A stretch of 54,922 bases of DNA, from contig NZ_JABX01000040.1 in assembly GCF_001469165.1 (NCBI RefSeq), positions 1 through 54,922 of the forward strand. Direction: 5' to 3'. The stretch is from Thiohalocapsa sp. ML1. GTDB lineage: Bacteria; Pseudomonadota; Gammaproteobacteria; Chromatiales; Chromatiaceae. Below, one piece after another: positions 36,637 through 45,663 of the stretch. The notes under the pieces were generated by a model, which did not search any database, was not told the DNA's origin, and saw only the letters and a list, made by a program, of their open reading frames with translations. Position 1 is the first letter of the stretch, and each line of letters begins with the position of its first letter. The translations under genes were made by a program, and so were the position numbers.

Positions 36637-38539
36637 CCTGCCGAAGCGTCAGCGTCGTATCCAGCGCCGTCGGCGTGTGCGTCTGCTCGCTGCCGTCCGG
36701 CCAGATGACGCGGATCGACACCGCCGCCGGGTCGGCCAGCGCGCCGAGCCCGAAGGTCACCGGCCGCTCCACCTGCGACAGGTAGCCGCGGGTCGGGCGC
36801 ACGTCGCGCACCTGCGTCGTGCCGCCGGCGGTGAGCTCGATGCGCGCGCCGATGGCGCCGGTGTTGGGCGGCCGGCCGATCAGCGCCAGCCGCAGCCAGT
36901 GGTGACCGAGGGCCTGATCGTTGCGCAGCAGTGCCGGCCGGCGGCCGTTCTGCGTGATCAGCACGTCGAGATCGCCGTCGCCGTCGATGTCCGCATAGGC
37001 GATGCCGCGACCGACCAGATCCTGCGCGAGATCGCCGACGGCGGCGGGCGTCGGCGGCACGAACACGAAGCTCGCACCGCAGGCGTCGCCGCAGTTCCAG
37101 AACAGCGCCGCCGGCTGCGCATAGCGCTGGCTCTGCTGCACCTTGTCGATCTCGTGCTCCAGGTGGCCGTTGGCGAGCAGCAGGTCCTCGCGGCCGTCCA
37201 GGTCGTAGTCGAAGAACAGGAGCCCGAAGGTGAGCGGGATGCGCGACGCGGGGCCGAGCCCCTCCAGCACCGCCTCGTCCACGAAGGGCGGGCGCCCGTC
37301 GGTGGTGACGAAGAGCGAGGCCATCTCGTTGGCGAAGTTGCCCACCGCGATGCCGAGCTCCGCGTCGTTGCGGAAATGCGCCGTGTCCACGCCCATGGCC
37401 GAGGTGCCCTTGCCGTTGCGGTCATACGCCACGCCGTCGAGGATGGCGGTCTCCTCGAAGCGGCCGTCGCCCAAGTTCCGGAACAGAAAGTTGCGCACCG
37501 TGTCGTTGACGACGACGAGGTCCTGCCAGCCGTCGCCGTCGTAGTCGAGCGCCACGACGCCGAGCCCCTTGCCCACTGGGTTGCCGGTGACGGGGTCGGC
37601 GACGCGGATGCCGGCGGCGGCGGACACATCGGTGAAGCGCGGGTTTCCGTCGTCGCCCAAACCGTCGTTGCGATACAGCAGATTGTCGGTGCCGATGAAG
37701 TTGACCGGCGCCCCGTAGGCCCGGCCCAGGCCCGTCAGGCGAAAGTCGATGGCCAGATCGATGTCCCGCGACCACTTGACGTAGTTGACGACGAACAGAT
37801 CCAGATCGCCGTCCTTGTCGTAGTCGAAGAAGACGGCGCTGGAGGACCAGGCGTCGTCGCGGCCGGCGACCCCGGCGGCGTCGGTGATGTCCTCGAAGCG
37901 GCGCCCGCCGCCCGGCGCCGGCAGGTTGCGCAGCAGGCGGTTGGCGTTGAGCGAGGTCAGATAGACGTCGTCCCAGCCGTCGCCGTCCACGTCGCCGATG
38001 GCAACCCCCATGCCGTAGTCCGCGAAGTCGAGCCCGCTGCCGGCGGTGGCGTCCTCGAAGCTGCCGCTGCCGTCGTTGCGGTAGAGCCGCATGGTCGGCT
38101 GCTCGGGCAGCGTCTCGTGGCCGGGCCATTCGCGCGAATTCACCAGCAGCAGATCCTGGTCGCCATCGCGGTCGTAGTCGAAGAAGGCGGCGCCGCTGCC
38201 GAGGGTCTCGGGCATCAGCCGCTCGCCGTAGGCGCCGTTCTCGTGCACGAAGTCGATGCCGGCGGCTTGTGTGATGTCGGTGAACAGCACCGTCGGCGGC
38301 GTCGTCGGCGCTGCCGCGGCGCCCGGGGCTTCCGGGGCCGGCGCCACCTGCGGCAGCGCGATCTCCGCCTCCGCGACGGGCACCGACGCGGGCGGGCGGG
38401 TCAGCAGGTAGCCGACGCCCGCGAGCACGACGCCCACGGCGAGCGCCGCCAGCGAGACCAGCAAGGCCCGGCGGATGCGTGCCTCGCCGCGGGTCGGCAC
38501 CGGCTTGGCGCCGGGAGCGGGTCGCTGCTCGGTGTTCAT
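36620..38539 (-). CDS. CRTAC1-family protein (FG-GAP/VCBS beta-propeller with ASPIC/UnbV)
   Basis: Start at ATG 38539 (MNTEQRPAPGAKPVPTRGEA), 639 residues. A membrane anchor (about residues 22-44, LLVSLAALAVGVVLAGVGYLL) leads to a periplasmic beta-propeller. VCBS/FG-GAP repeats carry calcium-binding DYDRDGDQDLL, DVDGDGWDDVY, DYDKDGDLDLF, DYDGDGWQDLV, DYDLDGREDLL and DIDGDGDLDVL loops. The C-terminus (HHWLRLALIGRPPNTGAIGA then RIELTAGGTTQVRDV) is an ASPIC/UnbV domain. FTDITQAAGIDFVHENGA is the usual CRTAC1 opening. These proteins are widespread but functionally obscure. It lies between the cytochrome and TPR genes in one operon. Confidence 0.88.
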   Translation of the reverse strand: MNTEQRPAPGAKPVPTRGEARIRRALLVSLAALAVGVVLAGVGYLLTRPPASVPVAEAEIALPQVAPAPEAPGAAAAPTTPPTVLFTDITQAAGIDFVHENGAYGERLMPETLGSGAAFFDYDRDGDQDLLLVNSREWPGHETLPEQPTMRLYRNDGSGSFEDATAGSGLDFADYGMGVAIGDVDGDGWDDVYLTSLNANRLLRNLPAPGGGRRFEDITDAAGVAGRDDAWSSSAVFFDYDKDGDLDLFVVNYVKWSRDIDLAIDFRLTGLGRAYGAPVNFIGTDNLLYRNDGLGDDGNPRFTDVSAAAGIRVADPVTGNPVGKGLGVVALDYDGDGWQDLVVVNDTVRNFLFRNLGDGRFEETAILDGVAYDRNGKGTSAMGVDTAHFRNDAELGIAVGNFANEMASLFVTTDGRPPFVDEAVLEGLGPASRIPLTFGLLFFDYDLDGREDLLLANGHLEHEIDKVQQSQRYAQPAALFWNCGDACGASFVFVPPTPAAVGDLAQDLVGRGIAYADIDGDGDLDVLITQNGRRPALLRNDQALGHHWLRLALIGRPPNTGAIGARIELTAGGTTQVRDVRPTRGYLSQVERPVTFGLGALADPAAVSIRVIWPDGSEQTHTPTALDTTLTLRQGGGDA

Positions 38540-38597
38540 CTCTGGGCCTCCGCTGGTGTCGATCTGTTCAACCCATCGCAGCACGCCGAGCGCCGCG

Positions 38598-41378
38598 TCA
38601 TTCCGCCGCATCGGCAACCTGCGCGCCCTCCTCCACCGGCTGCACGACGTAGATCGCCACCGGCTCCGCGGCATGATTCGCGGCCGGGTTCTCGGCGCGA
38701 TGCAGACTGACCGCGCGCTCCACGGCGTTGTCGTCGGTGCGGTAGTGCTCGTGCAGCGCGCGGTGCCGACCCGCCGCGTCGGCGTCGCCGAGCTCGGCGA
38801 GCACCAGGCTCAGGTTGTGGTGCGCGGCGGCGTTCTCGGGATCGATGGCAAGCGCCTGCGTCAGCCGCGCGCGGGCCTGCTCCAGGTAGCCCGCGCGCGC
38901 CTCGCGGCGGGCGTCGCCGCGCTCGCGCCGGGCGCGCTCGTAGAGCGTGCGGCCGAGCTCCGTCAGCATCCGGTAATCGCGGCCGAAGTCGAAGCCACGC
39001 TCCCGGGCGGCGTTGAAACGCGTCTCGGCCAGCGCCGTCAGCGCATCGATGGCCCGGTCGAGATCGCCCTGATCCCGTGCGATGAGCCCCGTGTACCAGG
39101 CCACCACCCAGGGCGGTGCGCCCTGCTCCGCGGCGCGGGCCAGCGCGGCGGCGGCCTCGTCGAGCCGGCCCTCGCGATGCAGCACGCGGGCGAGGTTCAG
39201 CGCGCCGTCGCCGCCCTGCCCGGCTTGCAGGCGCTCCACCTCGCGGAAGGCCGCCTCCGCTTGGCGCGATTCGCCGCGCGGACCCTCTCGAAACAGGCCG
39301 ATGCCGTAGTCGTTCCAGCGCTGCCAGGGCGGGATGTCGAGCGGGGTCGCGGCGGCCGGCGGCAGCGGCTCGCCGCCGGCGATGGGCAGCGCAAGCCGAT
39401 CCGACGCCAGCGTGGTGATGGGCAGGTCGTTGTGCCGGAACCCGTCGCCCTGCATGAAGCGCACATAGCGGGTGTCGAACTTGCGGTAGTTGAGCCGCGC
39501 CTCCAGCGTGAGCGGCCCGGTGAGCCCGGGCGGCACGTCGAAGGCGTAGTGCACCACCGCCGCCGCACCGGGCGGGATCTGATGGTCGTAGAGCGCGACG
39601 ACGATGTCCTGCGCGTTGCGCCGCGTGATGCGGCGGCCCACGCGGTCCAGCAGATAGGCATTGCCGAACCAGGCCCAGTCGTCCACGGCACCGTCCGGAT
39701 GCAGGCCGCCGGAGCGGGCGATCACCCGGTCGCCCGCGCGCAGCGTCAGCGTGAGCCAGACCTCGTTGGAGTCCGCCGTGCCCTGGGTCAGCGCATGGCC
39801 CATGCCGGTGGTGCGGATGACCACCTCCAGCAGGTAGCGCCCGCCCGGCGTCAGCACCGGCAGGTCCGGGCGCAGCGGCGCGTGCAGCGTGCCCTCGATG
39901 CCGCCGCCCGCCTTGAGGCCGAAGATGTCCACGCGCGCCGCCTTGCGCATGGCATCCACCCTTGCGGCGTTCTCCGCAGCCGGGCGGCCGAGCAGCCTCG
40001 GCACGGCCGTGTTCGCGGCGGCGAACAGGTGATCGTGCACGGCAAGCCCGCCCGGCCCGTCCAGCCGCCGCGCCGCCGGGTCGGCGGACGCGACCTCCGG
40101 CATGTGGCAACCGTTGCAGCCGGTCTCGGCCCGGGCCGGATAGTAGAAGCTGTCCACCCGATGCCCGGACACGCCGCTCATCAAAAAGCTGTCGTAGTGG
40201 TTCTGCCCACGCAGCCAGCGATAGTGATTGAGCGCCGGCGGCAGGTGCACCTTGTGGCAGGCGGCACAGAACTCGGGCGACTGGTGCACGGGCGCGAGCA
40301 GCGTCGCCTTGTGAAACGCCGGCTTCGCACGGATGAGCTGTCGGTGCAGAAAGCGGCCCAGCGCACCGTCGCTGTCCGCAAACGGATAGCGCGGCGGCGG
40401 TGCCAGGCTGTAGTCGCCGTTGCCGACGGGGCTGTTCACGGCGGCGATGGCATGGCAGCCCAGGCAGGTGATGCCGGCACTGCCGGCCGGGTCCGTATCC
40501 GGGTCGTAGGCCGGGTCGTCGAAGCGGCCGGAGAACAGCGGCACCTGATCGTGGCAGACGGCGCAGAGCCGTGCGACGGTCACATCGCCGTCGCGCGCCA
40601 GGAGCACCGCACGGGTCTCGTCAACGGCGGCGCGATAGGCCGGGTTGTTGAAGGAGCTCATGCCGTGCATGGAGCCCGCGTGCTGCGCCGCGATGTCCGC
40701 ATGACACTCGGCGCAGGTGTCGTCCTGCATCAGCCGCGCCGGATCGATAGGCGCCCCGCCCGGGGTCATAGCCAGCGCGGGCTCGAAGGCGCGCACCCAG
40801 TCAGGCTCCTGCAGCAGCTTCACGGCATGCAGCCCGAGCGCCAGCACCGCGAAGCCCGCCGCCGCCCCGGCCCAGGCGACGCCCGCGCGCCAGTCGAGCC
40901 GCGGCCCGGCCAGCCGATGCACCACGAACAGCCAGATCACCAGCACCGGCGCGAGCACATGCACCCAATAGGCCATATTGCGCAGAGCGGGGTCGTTGAC
41001 CTCGAAAATCCCGAAGCGCGTCAACAAAACGCCGGACAAGAACATCGCCACCAGCGACAGGTACAGCGCCACGCCGGCACCGATCGCATAGCGATTCGGC
41101 CGCAGCCGCGCGCGGCGGAAATGCAGCGCCCCGAACGCGAGCGCCGGCACCATCAGCAGAAGCCCCAGCACCACGTGCCCGAGGAACAGCGTGAGATACA
41201 GCCGATCCTGCAGCACCGCCCCGCTCCATCGCTCCACCAGCGTCACCGCCAACAGATGCACCGAGCTCACCGCCATCAGCCCGCCGCCGAGCAGCACCAG
41301 CACAAGCAGCCGACGCAACGCGGGCGTCAGCACGGCGGAAACGGCGGAACGGGCGGATCGGGGGGCGCTATCGGCCAT
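38598..41378 (-). CDS. Membrane-anchored pentaheme cytochrome c with TPR tail
   Basis: A 926-residue fusion. The N-terminal 200 residues have about five membrane helices (cytochrome b561/NrfD-like topology, family not certain). The periplasmic part has five CxxCH heme sites: C222 (CAECH), C272 (CAVCH), C305 (CLGCH), C371 (CAACH) and C421 (CNGCH). The arrangement resembles cytochrome c554/NapC-related multiheme modules. A beta-rich domain (about 450-640) and TPR repeats (about 690-890) follow. It probably accepts electrons from the quinol pool or a periplasmic donor. It is the first gene of the cytochrome-CRTAC1-TPR operon; the CRTAC1 start is 59 bp downstream. Confidence 0.85.
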   Translation of the reverse strand: MADSAPRSARSAVSAVLTPALRRLLVLVLLGGGLMAVSSVHLLAVTLVERWSGAVLQDRLYLTLFLGHVVLGLLLMVPALAFGALHFRRARLRPNRYAIGAGVALYLSLVAMFLSGVLLTRFGIFEVNDPALRNMAYWVHVLAPVLVIWLFVVHRLAGPRLDWRAGVAWAGAAAGFAVLALGLHAVKLLQEPDWVRAFEPALAMTPGGAPIDPARLMQDDTCAECHADIAAQHAGSMHGMSSFNNPAYRAAVDETRAVLLARDGDVTVARLCAVCHDQVPLFSGRFDDPAYDPDTDPAGSAGITCLGCHAIAAVNSPVGNGDYSLAPPPRYPFADSDGALGRFLHRQLIRAKPAFHKATLLAPVHQSPEFCAACHKVHLPPALNHYRWLRGQNHYDSFLMSGVSGHRVDSFYYPARAETGCNGCHMPEVASADPAARRLDGPGGLAVHDHLFAAANTAVPRLLGRPAAENAARVDAMRKAARVDIFGLKAGGGIEGTLHAPLRPDLPVLTPGGRYLLEVVIRTTGMGHALTQGTADSNEVWLTLTLRAGDRVIARSGGLHPDGAVDDWAWFGNAYLLDRVGRRITRRNAQDIVVALYDHQIPPGAAAVVHYAFDVPPGLTGPLTLEARLNYRKFDTRYVRFMQGDGFRHNDLPITTLASDRLALPIAGGEPLPPAAATPLDIPPWQRWNDYGIGLFREGPRGESRQAEAAFREVERLQAGQGGDGALNLARVLHREGRLDEAAAALARAAEQGAPPWVVAWYTGLIARDQGDLDRAIDALTALAETRFNAARERGFDFGRDYRMLTELGRTLYERARRERGDARREARAGYLEQARARLTQALAIDPENAAAHHNLSLVLAELGDADAAGRHRALHEHYRTDDNAVERAVSLHRAENPAANHAAEPVAIYVVQPVEEGAQVADAAE

Positions 41379-41432
41379 GGCGATCAGGACCGGCGAGTGG
41401 AACTACGGCGTTGACTGACGTTCACGGGGCTG

Positions 41433-42628
41433 GTGGCCGAGACGCGGCAAACTATAGCGCAGGCCCCGATGCCGATTGGAGCCAACCCGATGGAATGCGG
41501 GGTTTGCACGAACACGCCGCGGGATTTCCCTCATGCCGAGGGGCTTGTGGCTCGGCACGGCTCTGCGCGGCGCTGCCGCCTTGGACCGGGCGCTGGCGGC
41601 GGAGTCGGCGGACCTGGCGGCGAGGCGGGGGCTCGGGATCGGGCGGACACTCGACACCGCCGACACCAGCGCGCCGCCTGGGTCGATGCGCGAGAGCTGG
41701 AGCTGCTGCCGATCCAGTACTTCCATCTCGTCTTCACCCTGCCCGACGCCCTCGACCGCCTGGTGCAGTACCACCCGAGCGCGGTCTACGCGGCGCTCAT
41801 GCGCGCCGCCGCCGAAACACTGCAGACCTTCGCCCGCAAGCGCTGGGATGGGGATCTCGGCATCGTCGCGGTGCTGCACACCTGGGGGCAGACCCTGCAA
41901 CTGCATCCGCACGTGCATTGCCTGGTCACCGGCGGCGCGCTCAAGCGCGACGGCAGCGCCTTCGTCCGGGCACCGCAGAACTTCCGCTTCCCCACGCTCG
42001 CCCTCTCGCCGGTGTTCCGCGCCATCTTCCTGCGCGCCTTGGAGCACCTGCGCGCCGTCGGCACCCTCGCCGGCGGCCCGCCCGAGCTGGCCGACCACGG
42101 CGACTGGAAGCAACTGCTGATCCGCCTGCACCGCCACGACTGGGTCGTCCATGCCGAGGCCCCCTTCGACGCCCCGCAGCACCTCATCCGCTACCTCGGG
42201 CGCTACGTCAATCGCGTTGCCATCGCCAACCACCGCATCCTCGACCTCGACGACGGCCGGGTGACCTTCCGCTACCGCGACAACCGCTGCAAGGACCCGC
42301 ACAGCCGGCGGCCGAGAGACGCATGCGCCTGCCCGGCGCGGAATTCCTGCGCCGCTTCCTGCAGCACGTGCTGCCGCCGGGCTTCCACCAAGTGCGCTAC
42401 TACGGCCTGCTCGCCGGCGGCCGGCGCAAGGCCAACCTGACCCGCTGCCGCGCCCTGCTCGGGCTCGACGACCCGGAGCGGTCCTACATCGCCGACCTCG
42501 ACGAGTGCCTCGCTAAACAGGGCATCGATCCGATGCTCTGCCCCGCCTGCGGGCAAGGCCGCCTGCGCACCGTCTGCGAATTCCTCTCCTGCCACGACCC
42601 ACCGGCGGCGTTTGCCGCCGCCGCTTGA
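41433..42628 (+). pseudogene. IS91-like Y2 rolling-circle transposase, degenerate
   Basis: The central part in one frame (about 41665-42300) reads AAWVDARELELLPIQYFHLVFTLP, HTWGQTLQLHPHVHCLV (metal-binding HxH) and LIRYLGRYVNRVAIANHRI with the paired tyrosines of IS91/IS801 transposases. Near 42297-42325 the frame shifts to one ending MRLPGAEFLRRFLQHVLPPGFH...MLCPACGQGRL (stop after 42625). The N-terminal zinc-finger region is not intact in any frame. At least one frameshift plus N-terminal decay make it inactive. IS91 elements move by rolling circle and leave no target duplication, so I could not define the ends. Confidence 0.8.
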
Positions 42629-43017
42629 ATGACCAGCCCGCACGCAGACCGCCGGCGACTTGCACGCCCTGCCCGCAGGGACAGCCGCCCCCTGCCCACG
42701 CGCAGAAATCCGCCACTGCACCCGCACCGACAGCCCCGCTCCGGCCCGCGCGTAGACCCGGCGACGCCCGCCCGACGGCCCGTAAGCCGGCCACAGGGCG
42801 ACCTCCCGTCCCGCGATTCCACGCGCTCGTCGTTGACAACGGCCATCCATCAGGGGCAAATTCCATAGTCGGAAGGGGCGGATCGCGCCGAAGTTCAACA
42901 AGTGGATCAGCGCGGACGCCCGCGGATCGTCATGCACCGCAGCGCCAGCTCACGACGCCGGCGCAAGCGTGGCGGCGAGGCTCATCGTCTCCACCGCGGG
43001 CGCCGGCTATCCAAAAC
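42629..43017. other. Spacer after the IS91-like gene
   Basis: This 390 bp stretch holds no convincing gene. It is probably the right end of the IS91-like element and a piece of unknown DNA. The last bases before 43018 (CCGGCTATCCAAAAC) could be the right half of an integron recombination site, but no clear inverted partner was found. Confidence 0.4.
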
Positions 43018-43046
43018 GTTAGGCGCCGATCGGAGGTTATATTCTC

Positions 43047-43304
43047 ATGCCGACCATTCTGCTTCTTCTTGGTTGGCGACTGTTCTTCTACGCAAATGAA
43101 GGTAATGAGCCAATTCACGTCCACGCCAAAAAGGGCGACATGGAATGTAAATACTGGATTGACGTGAATTCATTTGATATTGCGCTCGCGTACTCATACA
43201 ACATGTCTCCGCGCGCGAGAAAGGAAATAAGAAAGATCATTTTCACCCACTTCGACTACATCGTGGAACAATGGCAAGAGTTCCAAGCGAAGCGCTTACC
43301 ATGA
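43047..43304 (+). CDS. DUF4160 family protein
   Basis: An 85-residue protein starting at ATG 43047 after GGAGG. It reads MPTILLLLGWRLFFYANEGNEPIHVHAKKGDMECKYW..., with the P-x-HVH motif and trailing acidic residues typical of DUF4160. The C-terminal helix (KEIRKIIFTHFDYIVEQWQEFQ) is also typical. DUF4160 genes commonly pair with DUF2442 genes and are suspected toxin-antitoxin modules; no activity is established. Codon use is clearly less GC-biased than in neighbours, consistent with transfer. It overlaps the next gene by 4 bp (ATGA at 43301-43304). Confidence 0.85.
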   Translation: MPTILLLLGWRLFFYANEGNEPIHVHAKKGDMECKYWIDVNSFDIALAYSYNMSPRARKEIRKIIFTHFDYIVEQWQEFQAKRLP

Positions 43305-43558
43305 GCAAGCAACACGACATCACAGAAATCACTGTTTCTAAAGGCACGCTCGCCGCTGTGGTAGACGGAAGGTCCCTTTCCGTTGACCTGCGCACGCTGT
43401 CTCCCACTCTGGAGAGGGCGAGCGACGACGAACTTGCAATTTTCGAGGTATCGCCCTCGGGGTATGGGATTCACTGGCCCCGAGTCGATGAAGATATATC
43501 CATTGATGGCCTCTTGGGCGTTCGGCATGCGCCTTCCATGTTCAAAGAGAGCGCCTAA
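43301..43558 (+). CDS. DUF2442 family protein
   Basis: Start at ATG 43301 (MSKQHDITEITVSKGTLAAV), overlapping the DUF4160 stop; 85 residues. LSVDLRTLSPTLERASDDEL and FEVSPSGYGIHWPRVDEDISIDGLLG are the conserved DUF2442 segments. Probable partner of the DUF4160 product. The TAA stop is embedded in GCCTAAC, the inverse-core-like site that ends the cassette-like unit. AT-richer than neighbouring genes. Confidence 0.85.
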   Translation: MSKQHDITEITVSKGTLAAVVDGRSLSVDLRTLSPTLERASDDELAIFEVSPSGYGIHWPRVDEDISIDGLLGVRHAPSMFKESA

Positions 43559-44325
43559 CCAGGGGCACCTCAGGGACCAAGGCCATCGCATCAACCGGCA
43601 CGAAGAGCGGAAATCGGGGGCGGACCACGTTTTCTCGTGTACGCTTTTGGTTGCCCTTCTTTTTCGCTCCCGCGACTTGTCCTTGCGAGTGAAGACTGAT
43701 GGAATGGCCCAACGAGTAAGGTTAGATCGCGCGAGCGAAGTAAAAAAGGGGTAAAAATGGGGGGTAAAAATGGGGTAAAAATGGGGACAGACCACCTTTT
43801 TTGGGGGCGGGGGCAGAGCCCTTTTGACCGGTAGACCCTATCCAGGCGGCCCAAATCAGCATGCCCTGTCATCCGTCCCCGCTTCACCGCAACGGGGCGC
43901 ATAGCGCCCTTCGAGGCACGACACCGCCGGAGCGGTGTCGCGAGCGCGGAAAAATGGGGACAGACCACCTTTTTAAAAAAATGGGGACAATAAAAAAATG
44001 GGGACAGACCACCTTTTTTGAATGGGAACGTAAAAATTGGGACAGACCACCTTTTTTGGGGGCGGGGGCAGAGCCCTTTTGACCGGTAGACCCTATCCAG
44101 GCGGCCCAAATCAGCATGCCCTGTCATCCGTCCCCGCTTCACCGCAACGGGGCGCATAGCGCCCTTCGAGGCACGACACCGCCGGAGCGGTGTCGCGAGC
44201 GGGCCTCGATAAAGGGCAAACATTGCAGGCGGAAGAGCTCCGCCAAGCTCCGCCAAAGCCTCGGGAGGCCATCGCCCGCCGTCGGCGCTTACAATCGCCA
44301 TGGCAACCTCCGACCGACCTGGCCC
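43559..44325. repeat. Tandem-duplicated repeat block with GGGGACAGACC motifs
   Basis: This 767 bp stretch has no gene. A 164 bp segment occurs twice, apparently identical, at 43783-43946 and 44038-44201; each holds GGGGACAGACCACC-TTTTTT (first G missing in the second), a GCAGAGCCCTTTTGACCGG stretch and a perfect hairpin GACACCGC-CGGA-GCGGTGTC. Further GGGGACAGACCACC-T(n) copies lie between them. Related units occur at 45529-45664 and 46739-46885. Bases 43560-43780 contain runs of GGGGTAAAAAT. Confidence 0.8.
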
Positions 44326-45174
44326 ATGAAGCCCGACTAAGCCATCTACAGTTACCTGCGCACGGGCGCCGAGGCGTTCCGCATCCTGACCGGGGGGCTG
44401 CGGCTGTCGGGTCCGTACCGGTTTCGCTCGATCACCTTCAAGGCCATCGAGCGCCGAGCGGACGGCGTCTGCGAGCCCGACGCGGGCAATCGCGGCGCGA
44501 GCTACGTCGTCGAATTCCAAGCCCAGCCCAAAGACACGGCCTGGTACAACCTGATGACCAAGGTCGGCCTGATCGGCGAGGAGCTCGGCGGCGGCGAGAT
44601 CGTCGGCATCTTGGTCTTTCTGCACGAGGGCGATGATCCCCCGCACCCGACGGGTATCACGACGCCCGGCGCACCGTTCAGAGCGGTCTATCTCAACCGG
44701 ATCCTGCCGGACCTGCTGGCGCAGGAGCCCGACAACCCCTATGTGGTCGTCTTCGCCCCGCTGGTCGTCGAGCGCGACGAGGCGCTGAGGGCGCAGGCAC
44801 CGCGGCTCTGGCGGACGCTGCAATCCGCGGATATCCCGGAGCCCGATCGGCTCAATCTTGCCGAAGTCCTGGAATTTTGGTTCATGGAACGTTTCCGCGA
44901 CCTGACCCCCGAGGAGGTCTTTGCGATGCTGCATCAGCTCACCCCGTTGGAAGAGACCCGCTCCTACAAGATCATCTTTGGCCGAGGCGAGAGCAAGGGC
45001 AAGGCCGAGGGCAAGGCCGACTCTCTGGAGCGACTCCTGCGCCACCGCTTCGGCCCCTTGCCGGACTGGGCGTCGGCGCGTATCGCCGCCGCCAACCTGT
45101 CACAGCTTGACGCTTGGCTGGACGCGGTCCTCGACATTGACGGCATCGAGGAACTGCTCGGCCCGGCACCCTAG
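44326..45174 (+). pseudogene. Rpn/DUF2887-like PD-(D/E)XK nuclease with premature stop at codon 5
   Basis: The natural start seems to be ATG 44326: MKPD, then TAA (44338-44340), then AIYSYLRTGAEAFRILTG continuing open to 45174. The frame across the stop fits the N-terminus of DUF2887/Rpn-like proteins (PD-(D/E)XK nucleases related to transposase_31). Core residues are ASYVVEFQAQ (the D/E-x-Q strand) and TFKAIERRADGVCEPD. A coiled Lys/Gly-rich linker (GRGESKGKAEGKA) and a DUF4351-like helix end it. Translation could only restart at ATG 44554, losing the catalytic strand. It is therefore probably inactive unless the stop is read through. Confidence 0.7.
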
Positions 45175-45663
45175 GCCGCCTGCCGCCGAGCTGCGGCCGG
45201 CGCGGCGCCTGGTTGCACCCGCTGGGCGTATCCAGCCCCGGGCGCCGTCCTCGCCTCACCGCATCGGAGCGCAGAGCGCCCTTCGAGGCGCGAAACCGCT
45301 GGAGCGGTGTCACGAGTTGGCCTCGGGCTGATCCGTGTCGGCCGGGAGGCCGACACTCCGGCCAGCCGCGAGTATGGACCAAGTAACGGGGACAGACCAC
45401 GTTTTTCACAGACCAAGCTCGCCAATAACGAGAAAGGGGTCTAATAACGAATAAGGGGTCTAACGAATAAGGGGTCAGCGAATAAGGGGTCAGCGAATAA
45501 GAGCGAATAAGGGGTCAGCGAATAAGGGGTCAGAGCCCTTTTACCCGGGAGACCCCATCCGTGCGGCCCAAATCAGCATGCCCTGTCCTCCGTCCTCGCC
45601 TCACCGCACCAGGGCGCAGAGCGCCCGCAGACGCGCGGCACCGCTGAAGCGGTGTCGCGAGCG
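45175..45663. repeat. Repeat array: partial B-type unit, ATAAGGGGTCAG runs, full B-type unit
   Basis: No gene. A partial unit (45245-45325) has GCGCAGAGCGCCC and a GCGAAACCGC hairpin. Then GGGGACAGACCACGTTTTTCACA (split by read at 45389-45411), several CGAATAAGGGGTCAG/TAACGAATAAGGGGTCTAA copies (45427-45535), and a full B-type unit (45529-45664) ending GGTGTCGCGAGCGGGCCTCGAT, the exact entry point of the next element. Confidence 0.7.

Larger units (their letters stand above)
43018..43559 (+). mobile_element. Integron-cassette-like unit carrying a DUF4160/DUF2442 pair
   Basis: The unit starts with a core-like site GTTAGGC (43018-43024; consensus GTTRRRY) and ends with the exactly complementary inverse core GCCTAAC (43553-43559; consensus RYYYAAC). 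The stop codon TAA of the second gene lies inside the inverse core, a feature of many gene cassettes. The content is compact, one-directional and AT-richer than its surroundings. The rest of an attC site downstream is not evident (a GTTAGAT lies about 160 bp on), and no integrase gene is present. The call is inference from these boundaries. Confidence 0.5.

Noticed and set aside
38475-41414. 979-residue + strand frame opposite the cytochrome gene
   Set aside because: Antisense shadow; the five CxxCH motifs and membrane helices are on the minus strand.
43591-45045. 484-residue minus-strand frame across the duplicated repeat block
   Set aside because: It reads through repeats (KGGLSPFF, KRWSVPIF strings) and antisense to the DUF2887-like gene; no domain.
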